In this document: positions 1-10,374 of the stretch, in pieces
Position numbering within the stretch: position 1 is the first letter of the stretch
Layout of the letters: each line of letters opens with the position of its first letter
Source: Candidatus Phytoplasma australasiaticum subsp. taiwanense
GTDB lineage: Bacteria > Bacillota_I > Bacilli_A > Acholeplasmatales > Acholeplasmataceae
Direction: 5' to 3'
Assembly: GCA_001307505.2 (NCBI GenBank)
Contig: CP040925.1
Span: forward strand, 248,001 to 312,000
DNA: 64,000 nt
The notes under the pieces: generated by a model
Told to the model about the DNA's origin: nothing
Database searches by the model: none
Seen by the model: the letters and a program-made list of their open reading frames with translations, nothing else
Position numbers and translations under genes: made by a program

Positions 1-694
1 GTCAACCCCACCAATAAAACTCGTCAAGAGAAGGCCACCAAGAATTCCTTAAATGGCAAAGTTCTTGTCCGAATTCCCCAAGCGAAAGCGGAAGAATATG
101 GATATGAATACAATTGGTTTAAAAAGGGAAAGGTGAGACACGACGAAACATTAGCAGATAGAGACGAGTTAGAAATAATCCGGACCTATAAGACAATTGT
201 TAGAGGAATTATCCAATACTTTTGTTTGGCTAACAATTTAGGTGTTTTGACTCACTTAAGTTATCTAGCTGAATACAGCTGTTTGAAAACACTAGCAAGG
301 AAACGGAAAACGTCAATTGCTAAAGTTCGAAAGAAATGTAAAATTGGTTCAACTTGGGGGATTGCTTATATTAACAAAAGGGAAACCCAATACTAACCAT
401 GGAATGTTTACACTTGGGACAAAATTAAAAAAATGCGTAATTATAAGGGAAACCCCGGAAATTACCATTAATAGATTTATATTCCAAGGTTGTACTCATC
501 TAATTGACCGTCTAAAAGCGGAACGTTGTGAGCACTGCGATAAAACAACCCAACTACAAATTCATCAAATTGGTACGGTCCGCAATGCGCATCACCGAAG
601 TATCATGAATAAAAGAACAAAGGTATTGTGTAAAGATTGTCACCGCAAGATAACCAATCAACAAATACATGATATTAGAAAACAAGAACAATAA
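1..694 (+). pseudogene. Group II intron-encoded protein, C-terminal part (maturase X + HNH), frameshifted
   Basis: Reads openly from base 1 to 396 as the maturase (domain X) part, with the line THLSYLAEYSCLKTLARKRK that also occurs in the copy at 13.7-15.4 kb. The frame is then lost around 350-400 and continues in another frame to 694, where the HNH zinc-finger endonuclease is readable (CEHC, then QIHQIGTVRN, then CKDCH). The frame break separates maturase from HNH, so this is not an intact intron protein. The reverse-transcriptase domain lies before the window. Confidence 0.85.
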
Positions 695-859
695 GAATAA
701 ATAGCTAATTAACCGCGAGGAGAAATTAGTTCTCGCAAGAGAGTAAATTATGGAAAGCCGGATGCTGGGAAACTTGCTTGTCCGGTTTGGACGGGGGCTG
801 ATTGTAAATAAAACAGCAAAGATAAATCGCTGAATAAAACGCAATTAATCTATCCGTAT
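1..859 (+). mobile_element. Group II intron, 3' part (5' part lies before the window)
   Basis: The end of a group II intron with a decayed protein gene. The ribozyme domain V hairpin is clear at 755-788 (AAGCCGGATG...TGTCCGGTTT), followed by domain VI and the shared 3' terminus CTATCCGTAT ending at 859. The same terminus recurs in the introns ending at 15520 and 57424 (plus) and 1926 and 52849 (minus). The following exon stays open to 1298, so the intron is in sense with its host gene. The 5' splice site and EBS loops are outside the window, so target pairing cannot be tested. Confidence 0.9.
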
Positions 860-1298
860 TATAAAACATTATAATGAACCTTTCGTTCCTGAATCACATG
901 ATCAACAAGAAATAGATAATAAATATTTCTATAACGATAATAATCAATTATTTAAAATTACAGATAAAGATGATAAAGTTAAAATTATTTATGAGTATGA
1001 TAATCAAAATATCTTAAGAAAAAAAATTAAATTTTATTTCAATTATAATGGCGATTGTTATAAAAATGTTTTTATTTATAAATACAATACACAAAATCAA
1101 AAAATTTATAAAATATATCAAGAACTTATAAAACCTAACAAAAGTATATTTCGTTTTTTCAAACCAGAAAAACATATTAAATATCCAAATAACATGTATT
1201 ACGAATATAAATATAACGATAAAAAACAAAAAAAATTAAAAATTTGTTATTTTGGAAATAAAATTAGTAAATTTAAATATCAATATAAAGATTTTTAA
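860..1298 (+). CDS. 3' exon of an intron-interrupted gene; unknown protein, C-terminal part
   Basis: Directly after the intron 3' end the sequence stays open for 146 codons (first base completes a split codon, then IKHYNEPFVPESHDQQE...) and stops at 1296-1298. It is rich in Tyr, Asn, Asp and Lys and has repeated strand-like units (KIIYEYDNQNILRKK, VFIYKYNTQNQKI, MYYEYKYND). These resemble the short YDP/DG-type repeats of phytoplasma DUF2963 proteins, but I am not sure. The 5' exon is outside the window, so the start, any signal peptide and the full length are unknown. It converges on the 5'-3' exonuclease gene and shares a bidirectional terminator with it. Confidence 0.6.
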
Positions 1299-1348
1299 TT
1301 GTATAGTAATTAAATATATTAAATAATTCAATAAATATATAATTCAAC

Positions 1349-1392
1349 AAAAAAACAAATTATAATAATTAAAAATTATAATTTGTTTTTTA
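1349..1392. terminator. Bidirectional hairpin between convergent genes
   Basis: A perfect AT-rich inverted repeat (AAACAAATTATAAT / ATTATAATTTGTTT) with A- and T-runs on either side, between the 3' ends of the partial gene ending at 1298 and the exonuclease gene. It overlaps the exonuclease stop codon. Confidence 0.7.
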
Positions 1393-4115
1393 TTTTTTTG
1401 TTATATAAACGATTTAAATTATATTTTTTACAAAAATTTAATAATAAATTTAGATTAATTTTTTCTTTGTAAGTTTGTGTGTAATCAAACGATAATGGAA
1501 CAGTTTTATCAATAGTTATTAATAAACGATTGAAATGGATTCTATCTTTAAATGATTCTATTTTGGTTCTCAAATTATCAGGAATTTCTTTTAAATTGAT
1601 CAATAAATTATCTAAATTATTAAATTGATGCAATAATTTAAGAGCAGTTTTAGGGCCTATTCCTGGAATTCCTACAATATTATCAGAATTATCTCCGACC
1701 ATACTTTTGAAATCAACTATTTGTTCAGGTTTTAACTGATATTTTCTATTTAATAATTCTATATCAAAATTACTAATTGTAGTTACACCTTTTTTTATTA
1801 AACGAATTGTAATATAATCGTTAATCAACTGCAAAAAATCTTGATCACTAGAGTAAATATCTGTAGCGATTTGATGAGAACTAGCTTGTTGCGCAATAGT
1901 ACCAATGATATCGTCAGCTTCATAAATACGGATAGATTATCGGCGTTTTTTTGATAGGATTTGTTTTTTCTATCAAATATTACCAATAGCCCCCGTCCAA
2001 ACGGCGCGAGCAAGTTTCCAAGCACACCGCTTTCCATAATTTATCCCTGTTCCGAGTTTAACTTCATGTCACCACTGGTTAAATGCTTATTCTTGACCTT
2101 TTATTTTTTCTGATTCTAGCTTGCATGGTTGAGATACCAAGAGCCGTCTAGTTTTATCTTTTCCCTTCGGAATATAAACTCTTTTAACCGTTTTCGGGTT
2201 ATATTGGTTATGAACATATTTTTGGTGATATTTCTTTAGTTTATTTAAGTCCATATCATCTATTATTCTCCCGTCGATTCCAGATGTTCCTACCCCTTTA
2301 TTGGCGGCAATCTAATAGAAACGCGAGGTAGGTATTAGCTAAGTTGTTCATTCCCTATTTAAATTCTTGTTTTAATGGGTGTTTTTTTAAGATTGGTCGT
2401 GAATTTCATTCATCGTTCGTAGAAGTCTCGATTTTAATAACTTAAAATCATTCATATAGGTTTTACCTATCCCTTCCGCGGTCTCAATGAATAAACAATA
2501 AATTACTTTCTTCTTTCGCCCTATAAGAGTTGTTACCTCTCTTCTTGGTAAGACGATTAACTAGATTATTCCACATCTAGGTTTACTCTTACGACTACTA
2601 AAAAGATTCTTTATCCTTGACCATCCAGACTTTTATTTCCGGATTAGTAAATTTAATTACTTAGTTTTAGGATTCTCCAAGTTACTCTAAATTTCGACCT
2701 TAATTCTGTAGGGGAAGTATCCTCGTTAAGAGGCTGATTCCAGGTTTTCTTTATCTGATAAACTATCTAATACAACAGGTTTATATCAATAGCTTCTGGA
2801 CTGTCCGTTTAAGCAACTTCCGTAACAGGTCTTATCATTACATCCATTTTCCTTCTTAGGCCATCTCAGGCTTCTCCATGGAATTATTTCGGTGGCGGAA
2901 TCATCTTGACTAATTTGCTTTCGTCGCAACCCGCTTTTATGGTCTGCTGTAATCTGGCATTCTTTCGTTAGCCTGACCGACCATATCCTTTCAGGGTTTA
3001 TCAGCCCTGACTATTGGTTAAATAGTACGAAATTTAGGCTTCTTTGGCGCCCCCTGTTTGATAATGATATTTAATTCCAGAAAGTTTTAAATACTCTTGC
3101 ACTAATACAATTTGATCTAACAACAATTGAGGTATAAGAGGGCGACCTTTTTTATAATCTAAATAAAGTTCTTTCTTTTTAGTTTTACCTTTTGTATCGA
3201 AAGCAACTAAAATATGATTTTGACTTTTTTCTAAAATTTTTTCAAACATATTTATAAAAATCATTAAAGCATCGAATTTATTTAAATTATTTTCATTTTC
3301 AATATTATCGGGATAGATTAACTCGGTTTAGAAAGTGAATTGATAATTTAACTTTCATATTCGCAATTAGCCCCCCACAGAACCGGACAAGCAAGTTTCC
3401 AAGCATCCGGCGCCTAATATCTGATTACAGATATTGAAACTCTTTCGCCATGTAAAGGTTATTACCCTTCGCCGTGGTCAGGTTCTTCTAAAATATTCCA
3501 ATTCTAGAATTAAACTGACGACTACTGTAAGTTTCGCTTTTCCCTTGAGCCTAACAGCTGTTAGTTTTAACCCTTTGGTGGTGCTTTTAGGGAGATCAAA
3601 GTTACGACATAATTCTACGAGAAGTGTTAGGTGCAGTTTACAATTGTTGCCAATTGGAGCATTCATAAAAATATTAATAACAATATTTTAATGAAATTAG
3701 TGTAGAAAAGGGTTAGTTTTTAACCATATTGATAATATATATAATACCAAAAAAAATATCATATATCTTTCCTAATCCTGGTGTCAATACCTTACCAGAA
3801 TGTTTACAGATTACCACGCTACCTAACCGCTTAGGGATTTTCACCTTCTCCTTAACTTCTGGTCTGGCGCTGACTTATTGACTAGATATTTCGTCTCATC
3901 GCGCTTGCGTGCTTTTGCTGTTATTAATTACTCTTTCGAGACAATTAATCAAGCCCACCTTACAGTGTTTACGTGACCTCTGGAGATTATCACTCCAGGC
4001 TATGCGTTAAATAGCGGAATTATGCGCATCTTTTGCGCCCTTTTTGTTTATAAGCTGTAGCATAGTAAGCACGAAAAATAAGTGCATGCCCATCTACTAA
4101 TATTAAATGTTTCAT
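1376..4115 (-). CDS. polA: 5'-3' exonuclease (PolA N-terminal type), split by two group II introns
   Basis: Stand-alone flap/5'-3' exonuclease, which removes RNA primers and processes flaps in replication and repair. Minus strand: exon 1 4115-4041 (25 codons), exon 2 3306-3053, exon 3 1925-1376. Joining them gives 879 nt, or 292 aa plus stop, the usual length of stand-alone exonucleases. The second junction rebuilds GGT-TAT, giving TGYEADDIIGT, the conserved metal-binding motif. Other motifs: LVDGHALIFRAYYA (exon 1), DYKKGRP (exon 2), SSDQDF and VGDNSDNIVGIPGIGPKTA (exon 3, helix-hairpin-helix). There is no polymerase domain. The start has AGGGGAG about 15 nt upstream, and the gene follows ffh by 31 nt, so they are probably co-transcribed. 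Without splicing, exon 1 reads only a few codons into the intron, so function depends on both introns being removed. Confidence 0.9.
1926..3052 (-). mobile_element. Group II intron 2 in the exonuclease gene (1127 nt, truncated RT)
   Basis: On the minus strand it starts GGGCGCCAAAGAAGCC at 3052 and ends CTATCCGTAT at 1926. The EBS1 loop (11 nt, TAAACCTGTTG) contains CCTGTT, the exact complement of the last six exon bases AACAGG. Inside, around 2160-2330, only the first part of the reverse transcriptase is readable (TSGIDGRIIDD, then VKRVYIPKGKDKTRRL). The rest has been deleted and joined to the 3' domains near 2040. Inserted in sense with the host. Confidence 0.9.
3307..4040 (-). mobile_element. 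Group II intron 1 in the exonuclease gene (734 nt, no ORF)
   Basis: On the minus strand it starts GGGCGCAAAAGATGCGC at 4040 and ends CTATCCCGAT at 3307. It is a different sequence lineage from intron 2 but has the same plan: domain V at about 3380-3415 (GCCGGATGCTTGGAAAC...GTCCGGTTC) and an EBS hairpin at about 3730-3765 whose loop is a T-run ending in TTTTTG, complementary to the exon end CAAAAA. No RT remnant is visible. Short ORFs inside it are ribozyme sequence. A relic of the same lineage lies at 11.1-11.3 kb. Confidence 0.85.
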
Positions 4116-4146
4116 AAAATTTTATTAACTCCCCTATTAAAACTAT

Positions 4147-5517
4147 TTATTGTGAATCTAAAAATTTATTTATAAGATCTTGATAATCTGTGATTGAAGA
4201 ATCTTTATTCAAATTTTTATTATCTAGTTTTTTTGTTAAATTTTTTTGTTTTTCGATAAAATCAATCAATAAATTAATTTCTTGATTAGTTGTACCAGAA
4301 CCTTTGCTAATACGATGACGACGACGATTATTATTAGCCAGTAATGTTGGATTTAATCTTTCTTCATGTGTCATGCTTTGGATAATAGCTTCAAATTTAA
4401 CTATTATATTATTATCTAAAATATTTAAATTAGTTATTTTATTACCTATTCCAGGAATAAAATTTAAAATTTTTTGAAAAGATCCCATCTTTTTAATTAA
4501 ATTTAAATGTTTTTGTAAATCATAATAATTATAATTGTCTTGAAATAATTTATCTATTAATTCGGCATTTTGTTTTGGATCTATTTTATTTTCTATATTT
4601 TCTATTAAAGTAGATAAATCGCCCATACCTAAAATTCGAGAAGCTATTCTTTCAGGATAAAAAAATTCAAAATTATCATCATTATGTTGCTCTGAGCTTG
4701 AAATAAAACGAATAGCTAATTTTGTGATATATCTAATAGATAAAATTAAACCTCCTGAAGTTTTAGCATCCATTTTAGTCATAATTACCCCAGTAAATGA
4801 TAATTTTTCATTAATTTGTTTAATTTTTCCTGATATTCGTTGACCTCCTAAAGCGTCAACAACAATAAAAGTTTCATCGGGTTTAATATTTTTTTTAATT
4901 AAGGCTAAATTGTTAACACTAATTTCATCTTCAGGAGAGAATCCGGTAGTATCTATAATAACAGTTTGAAAATTATTTTTTTTTGCATAATTAATACCTT
5001 GCAAAATAACTTCTGATGCATCATTTGTATCATTGTTAGTGTAAACTTCTATATTAATATTTTTTCCTATTTGTTGTAATTGTTGAATTCCACCAGGTCT
5101 ATGATAATCTGCTGCAATTAACAAAATTTTATCAATCTTTTTTTTATATATAAAATAAGCTAATTTACCTGCAACAGTTGTTTTTCCGCTACCCTTCATA
5201 CCTATTAACATAAAAATATTTAACTTATTATCTTTTAAATTTAAAGGTAAAGGTTGACTACCTAAAATATTAGTTAAAGTATTTTGAATTATTTTAATAA
5301 CTTGTTGTTGAGGAGTTAAACCTTTTAAAATTTCCATATTTAAAGTTTGTTGTTTAATTAATTCATTAAATTTAATTACTACTTCATAATCAACATCTGC
5401 TTTTAATAAAGCAGGATTAATCTCTTGCATGATATTATCAATATCTTCTTGTTTAATATATTTTTTATTACCGATTTTATCAATTATTTTTTGAACACTA
5501 TTACTTAAAAAATTCAT
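4147..5517 (-). CDS. ffh: Signal recognition particle protein Ffh (SRP54)
   Basis: SRP GTPase that binds signal sequences as they leave the ribosome and delivers them through FtsY to the membrane. 456 aa, normal length. N domain 1-100; G domain with P-loop GMKGSGKTT (106-114), ADYHRPGG, DTTG and TKMD. Methionine-rich M domain from about 330, with the RNA-binding RRRHRISKGSGTT. The usual DTAGR motif reads DTTGF and the P-loop has K where Q is common, both tolerable changes. It lies in the minus-strand cluster between ftsY and the exonuclease gene. The many exported effectors in this window make SRP/Sec function directly relevant. Confidence 0.96.
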   Translation of the reverse strand: MNFLSNSVQKIIDKIGNKKYIKQEDIDNIMQEINPALLKADVDYEVVIKFNELIKQQTLNMEILKGLTPQQQVIKIIQNTLTNILGSQPLPLNLKDNKLNIFMLIGMKGSGKTTVAGKLAYFIYKKKIDKILLIAADYHRPGGIQQLQQIGKNINIEVYTNNDTNDASEVILQGINYAKKNNFQTVIIDTTGFSPEDEISVNNLALIKKNIKPDETFIVVDALGGQRISGKIKQINEKLSFTGVIMTKMDAKTSGGLILSIRYITKLAIRFISSSEQHNDDNFEFFYPERIASRILGMGDLSTLIENIENKIDPKQNAELIDKLFQDNYNYYDLQKHLNLIKKMGSFQKILNFIPGIGNKITNLNILDNNIIVKFEAIIQSMTHEERLNPTLLANNNRRRHRISKGSGTTNQEINLLIDFIEKQKNLTKKLDNKNLNKDSSITDYQDLINKFLDSQ

Positions 5518-5604
5518 TAATAACTCCTTTTTTTATTTATTGATATTATATTAATAGAAATATTATTTATAATAAATGTTAATTATATATAATATTTAAT
5601 TTTA

Positions 5605-6561
5605 TTAATTATCAAATAAACAATTAACATAATTTTGAATATCAAATTTCAATAAATCATTTGGTAATTCGCCAATACCTATATATTTAGTTTCTAATTG
5701 ATATAAATGCTTAATTGCTAAAATTAACCCTCCTTTAGAAAAATGATCAAATTTTGTAAGAATAATACCAGTAACCGGAATTTTTTGACTAAAAGATTCC
5801 ACTTGTTTTAAAGCTTCTTGGCCTGTCATAGCGTCTAAAATTAAAAAGGTTTCGTGAGGAGCTTGAGTATTATACTTTTTAATAACTCTGTCTATTTTAG
5901 CTAATTCTTGCATTAGATTATCTTTATTTTGTAATCTTCCGGAAGTATCGCATAAAATCACATCAAAATCTTGATTTTTACTATATTTCAAACCTTCAAA
6001 AATGACACTTGCTGGTTGACTATTATTTTTTGAAAAAAAATTACTTTTTGAAGTTATACTCCAACTTTCTAATTGATCTATCGCTCCGGTACGAAAAGTA
6101 TCTGCTGCTATCAATAAAACTTTTTTATTTTGTTTAACTAATTGAGTAGCTAATTTTCCAATAGTGGTAGTTTTGCCAGAACCATTAACTCCCACAAAAA
6201 GATAAATTTGTGGTTTTTGTGTTGAAATATTGTCGTTATTATTGCTTTTATTATTTTGTTGATAGAATAGCAATATTTGTTCTTTTAGAAAATTTAAAAA
6301 ATATTTTGGTTGAGCTAAAATATCTGATGAAATATTTTTGCGAATTTGATTAATTAAATTTTGAGTGGATTCTAGACCTAAATCTGATTTCAGTAATAAA
6401 ATCTTTAATTCATCTAATAAATTATCAGTTAATTTATTTTGTGATTTAATTCTTTGGGCCCATTCTGGTATTTGTTCTTCAGATAAATTTTTTAAATTTG
6501 CAAAAAAATTTTTTTTATTTTGAGTTTTTTCTTTAAATAATTTTTTAAAAAAATTAAACAT
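5605..6561 (-). CDS. ftsY: SRP receptor FtsY
   Basis: Membrane-associated receptor for the Ffh-ribosome complex; the two GTPases form a reciprocal dimer. 318 aa, with a short basic N-terminus (NFFKKLFKEK) instead of the long acidic A domain of enterobacteria, as is usual in mollicutes. NG domain: P-loop GVNGSGKTT (124-132), AADTFRTGAIDQLE, DTSGR and TKFD. It sits just upstream of ffh with an 87-nt gap, so receptor and particle protein are encoded together. Confidence 0.96.
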   Translation of the reverse strand: MFNFFKKLFKEKTQNKKNFFANLKNLSEEQIPEWAQRIKSQNKLTDNLLDELKILLLKSDLGLESTQNLINQIRKNISSDILAQPKYFLNFLKEQILLFYQQNNKSNNNDNISTQKPQIYLFVGVNGSGKTTTIGKLATQLVKQNKKVLLIAADTFRTGAIDQLESWSITSKSNFFSKNNSQPASVIFEGLKYSKNQDFDVILCDTSGRLQNKDNLMQELAKIDRVIKKYNTQAPHETFLILDAMTGQEALKQVESFSQKIPVTGIILTKFDHFSKGGLILAIKHLYQLETKYIGIGELPNDLLKFDIQNYVNCLFDN

Positions 6562-6650
6562 AATTTATTTATTTCCTCTTAATTATATACCACGGCAATA
6601 GATAAAATTATTAACTCTATAAATATATCAATTTAAATTGTATAATAAAT

Positions 6651-8630
6651 TTATTTTTGAGATAATTTTTCTTTCTCTTTTTTTTTATTTTCTGATTTAT
6701 TATTTTTATTAAAAGAGATAATTTGTTTACACTTCGGATAAGTGCTACAACCTAAAAATTTACCATATTTCCCATTCCTTTCTGCCATTAAAGATCCACA
6801 AGAGGAGCAATTTTGATTTGTTAAAATTATAGATTTTTTTTGATCAATATCGGAATTTTTACACTTAGGATAAGCATTGCATCCTAAAAAGACACCATAT
6901 TTACTGTAACGTTCTACCATAAAATCTCCACAAATAGTACATTTTTTTTGTGTTGTAATATTTTTCATAACTTTAATATTATTATTAGCATTTATAAATA
7001 ATTTAATAAAATCATCATAAAATTTATTTAAAATAGTTATTTTATCTACTTTGCCATTAGCTATATTATCTAATTGTTCTTCCATATAAGCTGTATATTC
7101 GATATTAATAAAAGAATTAAAAAATTTTATTAAAAGTTCATTCGTCATTAATCCTCGTTGAGTACAAATCATTTTCTTATCTTTAATATTTACATAATAT
7201 CTATTTTTTAAAGTTTCAATAATGTGAGAATAAGTTGAAGGTCTGCCTATTTTTAAATTTTCTAAATGTTTAATTAAAGAAGCTTCGTTATAACGAGGCG
7301 GAGGTAAAGTCATTTGGGATTTAGCTATAACTTTTTGAGGTAAATAATATTGATGCTTTTGCCAATCAGGTAATAATATTTCTTTAAAATTAGAATAAAA
7401 ACTAGTTTTTAAATAACCATCGAATATCATTTGATAACCTTCAACTTGAAATAAATATTTTTCTATTTCAAAAATAAACTGTGTTTTATTAATAACTGCT
7501 GCACTCATTAAACTAGATATAGTTTTTTGATAAATTAAATTATATAAAGATAATTCATCTTTATTTAAATAAGACTTAATTTGTTGAGGAGTTTTTTTTA
7601 TATCAGTAATGCGAATAGCTTCATGAGCTTCTATACGATTTTTAGATAAATTTTTTAATTTTATATCATTTACGTAAGAAGAACCAAATTTTTCACTAAT
7701 AAAACTTTGAGCATTTTCAACAAATTCCTCGGACATACGATAAGAGTCGGTTCTCATATAAGTAATTAATCCAATTATTTCCTGATCTATTTTAACTCCT
7801 TCATAAAGTTTTTGCGCAATGATCATAGTTTTACGAGCATTCATACCTAAATATTTAAAAGATTCTTGTTGTAAAGTAGCAGTAATAAATGGCTTCGGAG
7901 GTTTATTTAAATTTTTAGTTTTTATTATATCTTTTAAATAAAATTTTTTATTTTTTAACTGATTTAAAATTTGATTAGCTTCTTCAAGTTTAATTTTAGG
8001 ATTTTTGGGATTAATAATTAAATTAGCTGTAAAATTTTCAAAAATAGCTTTAATTAAATAATATTCTTCGGGAATGAAATCATTATGTTCTTTTTCGCGT
8101 TCAGCAACAAGTTTTAAAGCCACTGATTGAACACGCCCTGCCGATTTAGAACGAATACGTCTAACTAAAGAAGATAATTTAAACCCAATTATTTTATCTA
8201 AAATAAGTCGAGTTTCTTGTGATTCTACTAAACGTTTATTAATCGTTACAGGATTATTAAAAGCTTTAATAACAACATTTTTATTGATTTCACTAAAAAA
8301 AATTCTATTTTTATCTAACGGTTTTAATTTTAAAACTTGAGCTAAATGCCATGCAATAGCTTCGCCTTCTCTATCAAAATCAGTAGCTATAAATACATAT
8401 TTATCTTTAGTTTTGGAAATTAAATCTTGAACTAACTTTTCTTTACCTTTAATAATGCAATAATCAGGTTTAAAATTATTATCAATATCAATACCTAAAT
8501 TATCATTACCTTTTAAAGATAAATTACGTATATGTCCTTTTGAAGATAAAACTAAAATTTTATGATCAAAAAAACTACTGATAGTTTTAGCTTTAGAAGG
8601 TGATTCTACAATAATTACTTGTGACTTCAT
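6651..8630 (-). CDS. topA: DNA topoisomerase I (type IA)
   Basis: Relaxes negative supercoils by single-strand passage. 659 aa. TOPRIM domain at the N-terminus: VESPSKAKT with E9 and the D84-x-D86 pair in ATDFDREGEA. The catalytic tyrosine is Y291 in LITYMRTDSYR. Two C-terminal four-cysteine zinc ribbons follow (CTICG...CNAYPKCK and CSSCG...CSTYPKCK), then a Lys/Glu-rich tail. Intact, with family-typical order. It is in the same strand and cluster as ftsY and rbgA. Confidence 0.96.
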   Translation of the reverse strand: MKSQVIIVESPSKAKTISSFFDHKILVLSSKGHIRNLSLKGNDNLGIDIDNNFKPDYCIIKGKEKLVQDLISKTKDKYVFIATDFDREGEAIAWHLAQVLKLKPLDKNRIFFSEINKNVVIKAFNNPVTINKRLVESQETRLILDKIIGFKLSSLVRRIRSKSAGRVQSVALKLVAEREKEHNDFIPEEYYLIKAIFENFTANLIINPKNPKIKLEEANQILNQLKNKKFYLKDIIKTKNLNKPPKPFITATLQQESFKYLGMNARKTMIIAQKLYEGVKIDQEIIGLITYMRTDSYRMSEEFVENAQSFISEKFGSSYVNDIKLKNLSKNRIEAHEAIRITDIKKTPQQIKSYLNKDELSLYNLIYQKTISSLMSAAVINKTQFIFEIEKYLFQVEGYQMIFDGYLKTSFYSNFKEILLPDWQKHQYYLPQKVIAKSQMTLPPPRYNEASLIKHLENLKIGRPSTYSHIIETLKNRYYVNIKDKKMICTQRGLMTNELLIKFFNSFINIEYTAYMEEQLDNIANGKVDKITILNKFYDDFIKLFINANNNIKVMKNITTQKKCTICGDFMVERYSKYGVFLGCNAYPKCKNSDIDQKKSIILTNQNCSSCGSLMAERNGKYGKFLGCSTYPKCKQIISFNKNNKSENKKKEKEKLSQK

Positions 8631-8718
8631 AGTTAAAAATGCTCCTTAAAGAAATTATTAAATCTATAAAATGAAGTTTTCTATTATAAATTATTTACTT
8701 GCATAACTTTTAAAGCAA

Positions 8719-9570
8719 TTATATCACATTAAAGAAATTTAAATCAAAATTAACAGGACCTATAAAACCATTAGAGACTTTATACAAAATCATATCTAAA
8801 ACTTTATTTTCATCAATAATATTATTTTTTGTTAAATAAATATTTTTTTTTGCTATTTTATACCATAAATTAGGTAATTCTAATTCTTGTTCATCCAATT
8901 TGAAACATTTTTTTAAATTTTGATAATAATGTTGTTTAAGATAAGTTAATAAATATTCTACAATAGGTAATTTCGGATATAAAGTAGATTTAATGCAGCC
9001 GCAAATAGCTAAATTATATCCAATATAAGGATCACTAAATTTATGATATAAAATTCCAGGAGTATCTAATAATTTAATTCTTTGATCTATTTTAATCCAT
9101 TGCATTTGTTTTGTGATACCTGGTATATTCGCAGTTTTAACAACCTTTTTATTAGCTAAACAATTAATTAATGTTGATTTTCCCACATTAGGGATACCGG
9201 TAATCATTAATTTTAAAATTTTATGTTCCCAAAGGGGTTTTTTTATTTTTAAAATTTTATATATATAGGGTTTAATTTGGTGAATATTAATTTTTGATTT
9301 AGCATCAATCCATAATACCGGTATTTTATTTTTTTTAAAAAAATTTTTAAAAATATTTATTTTAGACATATCCGCTAAAGATATTTTATTTAACAACAAT
9401 AAAAATGGCTTATTATTAAATGTTTTTAACAATTCCCAATTGACACTTGAATAAGGTATTCTTGCATCTAAAATTACTAACATTAAATCAATCATTTTTA
9501 AAGATTGATCTATTTCTTTAAAGGTTTTTTTCATATGACCAGGAAACCATTGAATACAAAATTCACGCAT
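8719..9570 (-). CDS. rbgA: Ribosome biogenesis GTPase RbgA/YlqF
   Basis: Circularly permuted GTPase needed for late 50S subunit assembly. 283 aa. The motif order is the permuted one expected for this family: WFPGHMKKT near the N-terminus, then G4 NKISLAD (61-67), G1 GIPNVGKST (125-133), G2 GITK (151-154) and G3 DTPG (169-172). The C-terminal RNA-binding part is shorter and divergent. It stands between the membrane protein at 9628 and topA on the minus strand. Confidence 0.94.
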   Translation of the reverse strand: MREFCIQWFPGHMKKTFKEIDQSLKMIDLMLVILDARIPYSSVNWELLKTFNNKPFLLLLNKISLADMSKINIFKNFFKKNKIPVLWIDAKSKINIHQIKPYIYKILKIKKPLWEHKILKLMITGIPNVGKSTLINCLANKKVVKTANIPGITKQMQWIKIDQRIKLLDTPGILYHKFSDPYIGYNLAICGCIKSTLYPKLPIVEYLLTYLKQHYYQNLKKCFKLDEQELELPNLWYKIAKKNIYLTKNNIIDENKVLDMILYKVSNGFIGPVNFDLNFFNVI

Positions 9571-9627
9571 TATCTTACTCTTCTTATTTTTTAATAAAAT
9601 AATAATTATTATAATTATTAAATTTTA

Positions 9628-10374
9628 TTATTTATTATTTTTATCTAATTCTTGTTTTAAATTTTGTAGATATAATTTCAAATCTTGATCAGGAACAAAA
9701 ATTTTTTTACTATAAACCTTATATACTTCTTCGCCAGATATTAAAATAATAGCTAAACCAATTTTATCTAATAAAATATGATAAAGACGTTGTAAAAACA
9801 ATTTTTTAGCCCAATAAAAAGGATTAATTATATTAACTGAAGTACTTAAAAAATTCATTAATTTATTAGTTTTTTGAATTTTTTGTAAATATTTTTTATT
9901 TATTAATTTATATTTTAAAACCATAATTTGTCGCAAAGTCATACGTTTAAAAATGCATAAAATTTTATTTTGAAATAAAATATCAATTCTTTTATGCAAA
10001 TATTCTATTAATAATAAAGTTTCTCCGAGATTTAACTCTAAACAAGGAGAAGTCGACCTCGGATAAAAAATAGTTGCTATTTCTAAAGTTAATTTTTGTA
10101 TTTCTTGAAACAATATTTCTATATATTTTTGGGGATTTTCTTGAGTTTTATTTAAAAATGTTAATTGATGTTTTTTAATTAATTTATTAACTTTTTCGTT
10201 TTCTGATAAATCTTCTGTTTCATTAAAAGAAATTTTAAAATTTTTATTAAAATTTTTAACAATAAAAAATAAATATACCAGAGAAAAAGTAATACCTCCG
10301 GCACCAAATCCAGCTAAAAAAATTCCAAAAAATTTCAATTGATTCCATAAATTATTAACCAAAAACATATTCAA
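9628..10374 (-). CDS. Membrane-anchored protein of unknown function
   Basis: 248 aa; I do not recognise the family. One clear transmembrane segment (about 13-38, FFGIFLAGFGAGGITFSLVY) is followed by a mostly helical, Lys-rich body with a conserved-looking core (PCLELNLGETLLLIEYLHKR). A weaker hydrophobic stretch lies near 205-216 (LDKIGLAIILIS). It is the first gene of the minus-strand housekeeping cluster and is intact, which suggests a conserved chromosomal gene, not accessory cargo. Confidence 0.75.
   Translation of the reverse strand: MNMFLVNNLWNQLKFFGIFLAGFGAGGITFSLVYLFFIVKNFNKNFKISFNETEDLSENEKVNKLIKKHQLTFLNKTQENPQKYIEILFQEIQKLTLEIATIFYPRSTSPCLELNLGETLLLIEYLHKRIDILFQNKILCIFKRMTLRQIMVLKYKLINKKYLQKIQKTNKLMNFLSTSVNIINPFYWAKKLFLQRLYHILLDKIGLAIILISGEEVYKVYSKKIFVPDQDLKLYLQNLKQELDKNNK

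Noticed and set aside
1014-1229. Minus-strand 71-aa hydrophobic frame
   Set aside because: Opposite strand of the open exon 860-1298; Phe/Ile-rich because of A/T content only.
1825-2037. 70-aa frame on the minus strand at the exon 3 / intron 2 border
   Set aside because: Mixes intron and exon bases in the wrong frame; the exonuclease frame explains this region.
3434-3691. Open frames on both strands inside exonuclease intron 1
   Set aside because: They lie in ribozyme sequence that recurs, decayed, at 11.1-11.3 kb without keeping any frame; no RBS or protein features.
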